Source: Paenibacillus sp. S150
GTDB taxonomy: Bacteria > Bacillota > Bacilli > Paenibacillales > Paenibacillaceae
Direction: 5' to 3'
Assembly (NCBI RefSeq): GCF_019352175.1
Contig: NZ_JACBYI010000022.1
Span: 35,153-99,152, forward strand
DNA: 64,000 bases
In this document: positions 61,446 through 64,000 of the stretch, piece after piece
Position numbering within the stretch: position 1 is the first letter of the stretch
How the letters are laid out: every line of letters begins with the position of its first letter
Notes under the pieces: model-generated
Database searches by the model: none
What the model was told of the DNA's origin: nothing
What the model saw: the letters and a program-made list of their open reading frames with translations, nothing else
Program-made: the position numbers and the translations under genes

Positions 61446-61472
61446 CGGCGGAGCCCAGGCTCCGCCGCTTTT
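61446..61472. terminator. Bidirectional terminator between the HAD gene and apbE
   Basis: CGGCGGAGC and GCTCCGCCG pair, with six A on the left and CTTTTGTTT on the right. Confidence 0.8.
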
Positions 61473-61504
61473 GTTTGTGCTGCAGACGTCGCAGCAGATG
61501 AGCC

Positions 61505-62614
61505 TTAGTTGGCAAAAGTGTACGTAGGATCGGTCAACTGCAGCCTTTCCTTCAGCTCAGAGGTTGCATAGATTTTGTTGTCATCGGTAATAAAGAAAGC
61601 TTCAACCTTCTCCGGCAGCGCTTCAAGATATTTCATTCCATCCTCCAGGCCCATCAGGAAGACCCCGGTAGAGAGGGCGTCAGCGTCAGTAGCATTGGGA
61701 CTCATAATGGTAAGGCTTTTCAGCCCGTTCTGGGATGGGAACCCTGTGCGGGGATCAAGAATGTGATGGTAACGCACGCCATCCTGCATGAAGAAACGTT
61801 CATACACACCGGAAGCGTCAATGACTTCATCGGTAATCTTGATGGTTCCGAGCTGGGTGCCGCGGCTCTGGTCAGGGTCCTGCAGGCCAATGTTCCACGG
61901 CGAGCCGTTAGGCTTATTGCCCAGAGCGATGATGCTGCTGCCGCCAAGGTTGATCATTGCGCTGTCCAGACCCTGCTCCTTCAAATAATCGGCGATGCGG
62001 TCAGCGGCATACCCCTTGCCGATCCCTCCCATGTCCAGCACCATGCCTTCTTTGGTCAGTTTGACTGTCTTCGCGGCATCATCCACAATAACATCCTTGT
62101 AGTTGGTCAGTGCTTTGGCTTTGTCGATTTCCGCCTGAGGAGGAACCGATTCTCCGCCATTGCCGATATTCCACAGATCCACAAGCGGTCCGATCGTCGG
62201 ATCGTACAGCCCGTCCATTTCTTCGGCGTACTGAAGCGAGAGCTTGACAATATCCAGGGTTTCATCGGAGACGACAACGGCTTCTTTGCCGGCAGCCTTG
62301 TTCACTGCGAACAATTCTCCGTCTTCCTTGGTACGGCTGAACTCTGTATCCATTCGCTCCAACATCTGCTGGATGTCATCCATATTCTTTTGTTCAGCGT
62401 TGTCGCCGAACACCTTGATATTCACAACGGTATCATAAATATAAAACGTCTGCTCCAGGGATTTCGTTCCGCCATCCGTGGATACCTTTGCGCCGCCGGA
62501 GGTTTCAGCGGGGCTGCTGCCGCTGTCCTTATTCTTGCTGCAGGCCGTGACAGCCAGAGCGATGATAACGACGAAGGCGACGAGGAAAAGTCTCGATTTT
62601 TTGTTCTTAAACAT
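61505..62614 (-). CDS. apbE: FAD:protein FMN transferase (lipoprotein)
   Basis: 369 residues. A basic start and hydrophobic stretch end in the lipobox AVTAC with Cys25, so it is anchored outside the membrane. The ApbE core has YIYDTVVNIKVFG, LDMGGIGKGYAADRIADYL, MINLGGSSIIALG, GVYERFF, YHHILDPRTGFPSQNGLKS and the metal-binding TDADALSTGVFLMG. It attaches FMN through a phosphoester to Thr/Ser of partner redox proteins. No NQR/RNF or FMN-bind partner gene is in the window. Confidence 0.94.
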   Translation of the reverse strand: MFKNKKSRLFLVAFVVIIALAVTACSKNKDSGSSPAETSGGAKVSTDGGTKSLEQTFYIYDTVVNIKVFGDNAEQKNMDDIQQMLERMDTEFSRTKEDGELFAVNKAAGKEAVVVSDETLDIVKLSLQYAEEMDGLYDPTIGPLVDLWNIGNGGESVPPQAEIDKAKALTNYKDVIVDDAAKTVKLTKEGMVLDMGGIGKGYAADRIADYLKEQGLDSAMINLGGSSIIALGNKPNGSPWNIGLQDPDQSRGTQLGTIKITDEVIDASGVYERFFMQDGVRYHHILDPRTGFPSQNGLKSLTIMSPNATDADALSTGVFLMGLEDGMKYLEALPEKVEAFFITDDNKIYATSELKERLQLTDPTYTFAN

Positions 62615-62720
62615 ATTCCACCATCCATAAAGTTAGTTTCTTGACTACATCCTTATTATCATACCCCAGATAAGCGGGCAATGGATACTTTTTTGACGAC
62701 ATTTTGGGCATAAGAAGTAG

Positions 62721-63252
62721 ATGGGATTTTCCTTCCCGCAGAATTTAAAAGCCACAACCATGGATCAAGTGTCCAAGATCGCAAATGTAGGCAAAGGGAC
62801 GATTTATACCTTTTTCAAAACGAAGGAAGAGCTGTTCGAAGAAATTCTGGGCAAGGCCTCCCAGGAGCTGACCTCGGTAATGAACCGTTTGGCGGAGGAG
62901 GATAATACCTTTATACTGAAGCTGTTCAATCTGCTCGACTCTATTCTGGAGTTCCGCTCCAATCATGAATTATTCGTCAAGCTGGCGCAAGAGGGAGGGA
63001 TATCGGCACTGTGCAGGCGTTGGAGGCGTCAAGCGGATGGAAGAATATGCGCTGGATTTCCTGCGGCAGCAGATTGGGCAGGCGATCAGCCGGGGCGAAG
63101 TGAAGCCTTGCGATCCAAGCGTGGCGGCGTTCATGATTCTGCGTCTATACCTGGCTTAGACCACCGGATGGAACAAAGAGCATGAGCCGCTGGATAACAA
63201 CCGGATTAAGGAGCATATGATTCTGTTTATTTCGAACGGCATTCTTATATAG
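62721..63252 (+). pseudogene. Broken TetR-family regulator
   Basis: The frame from 62721 gives MDQVSKIANVGKGTIYTFFK and TKEELFEEILGKAS, the recognition half of a TetR helix-turn-helix, but the first helix is missing or garbled. Near 62998 the homologous text moves to another frame (KRMEEYALDFLRQQIGQAIS...SVAAFMILRLYLA), then meets TAG 63157-63159, after which TGWNKEHEPLDNN and MILFISNGILI run to TAG 63250-63252. So it has one frameshift and one nonsense change. It sits just before a yhgE/pip fragment, its expected partner. Confidence 0.8.
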
Positions 63253-63328
63253 CTGCCAAGTATAGAAGCCAAGCCGTCCAGCCTGCAAAGGCTATTTTTT
63301 TGTCCCTTAATGAATATTGTGAAAGTTT

Positions 63329-63577
63329 TCGGGAATTTACAAGCAAGAGATGCTGGAGCTGCTGCCGGGCTGGATGCAGAAGATGAATCCGTGGCTGCCT
63401 ATGACACACAGCACCGTTGGCTGCAAGGCGATTATCGCCAGCTGCGGCTATATCTTGTTAAGAGAGCAAACCGTGTATTTGTTCACCTATGCCGTGATCT
63501 TTCTGGCCCTAACCCTCCTGTATTTTGCGCGCCAGACCAAGCGGACACCAGCTGCCCTTAAAGAGCTGACGGCATGA
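63329..63577 (+). pseudogene. C-terminal fragment of a YhgE/Pip membrane protein
   Basis: The frame reads FSGIYKQEMLELLPGWMQKM and NPWLPMTHSTVG, where YhgE/Pip proteins have TFSGIYPxEMLP...NPFLPMTYS, then one membrane helix (LFTYAVIFLALTLLYFA) and a basic end. In-frame stops lie just upstream, so the ~600 preceding residues are gone. TetR-YhgE pairs are common in bacilli, which supports the joint decay of this locus. Confidence 0.7.
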
Positions 63578-63777
63578 GGTATAACCTGAAGCTGCCGGGC
63601 ATGCACCGGGCCGGAACGACTCGGGTTGACATCGGGAAGCTGTGTTGCGCCAAGCGCCGGGCCGGCAGAGAGCTGGAGGGAAAGGTTGTAACTAAACTGC
63701 TGCAATCTGCGGCGGCTCCAGCTGAAGGAAATTAATTAGTCCGGCCAGATTGCCCCGAAATGGCGCTGCTCAGAGTG

Positions 63778-63852
63778 TTAGTGGGAATTAGTACAACTAA
63801 TTTGCTGAAATCGGCGCTGCTGCGAGGTTTAGTGGGAATTTGTACACTTAAT
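63778..63852 (+). repeat. QPE element 8 (half element)
   Basis: Two forward units are centred near 63790 and 63841, 51 bp apart. The expected inverted pair 61 bp further on is absent. The gap 63578-64000 shows no gene. Confidence 0.75.
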
Positions 63853-64000
63853 CAACCATGGCCTGGCAGCCACCGTCGGTCATGAAAAACAGATGAAGAC
63901 AGAGTGCGTATTTGGTAAAATGGTGCTGTGGATCAGAGGTCGATAAAATATTGGTGAGAAATCCCGACACTTAATCTGACCGGCTGCAACGACGAGAAAC

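Overview
The window looks like chromosome of a Paenibacillus-type Gram-positive bacterium. The grounds are moderately GC-rich DNA, strong AGGAGG-type ribosome sites, lipobox lipoproteins, a protein carrying S-layer-homology repeats, an ECF sigma/anti-sigma pair of the Sigma_reg type, LuxS, and an LplJ-type lipoate ligase. The genus is inferred from gene content, not from a marker gene. No rRNA, tRNA, CRISPR array, prophage or transposase gene was seen.

Layout: 1-5.2 kb holds two overlapping genes for exported PKD/Ig-like repeat proteins and a papain-like (YiiX/NlpC-type) enzyme. 5.7-14.8 kb is housekeeping: transketolase, the nucleoside phosphorylase PpnP, an alpha/beta hydrolase, a beta-hydroxyacid dehydrogenase, glucose-6-phosphate isomerase, YigZ, a TetR regulator and YjbQ. 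14.9-18.8 kb is a complete sulfate ABC importer (cysT-cysW-cysA-sbp). 19-29 kb holds a PhnP-like hydrolase, an SDR, divergent luxS and mtnN (both halves of the activated-methyl cycle), a GNAT, a Cof phosphatase, a DMT exporter, a YdjM-like membrane protein and lplJ. 29.4-42.7 kb is a late-stage cobalamin assembly and salvage cluster (cobD, cbiZ, cbiB, cobC ... cobT, cobU, cobS, cbiP), split by an overlapping three-gene cassette: a MocR regulator, a D-Ala-D-Ala-ligase-like enzyme and an aminotransferase. 43-64 kb holds a chemoreceptor, Xaa-Pro dipeptidase, a PQQ-type sugar dehydrogenase, an SDR, a GNAT, HxlR, YqkE, a beta-lactamase-fold protein with SLH repeats, an AAA ATPase beside the wreck of rtcB, the ECF sigma pair, an AbrB-like small protein, YfcE, a HAD hydrolase and ApbE. 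The right end is a decayed TetR + YhgE/Pip locus.

The most striking content is in the gaps between genes. Eight loci carry one element, called QPE here: four short imperfect palindromes (TTAGTG, 11-12 bases, CACTAA), two in each orientation, with centre spacings of about 51, 61 and 51 bp in every complete copy even where the DNA between them has diverged. Four copies also carry an upstream leader that reads as a conserved lysine/arginine-rich micro-ORF. A second repeat family (PTR) sits directly after transcription terminators at four places. Two gaps share a duplication of about 650 bp. Two MITE-like palindromic insertions with 7-bp target duplications interrupt these repeats. There are also two minisatellites. 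At least five genes are decaying (a GNAT, an MBL hydrolase, rtcB, a tetR and a yhgE), with a probable sixth (a membrane protein).
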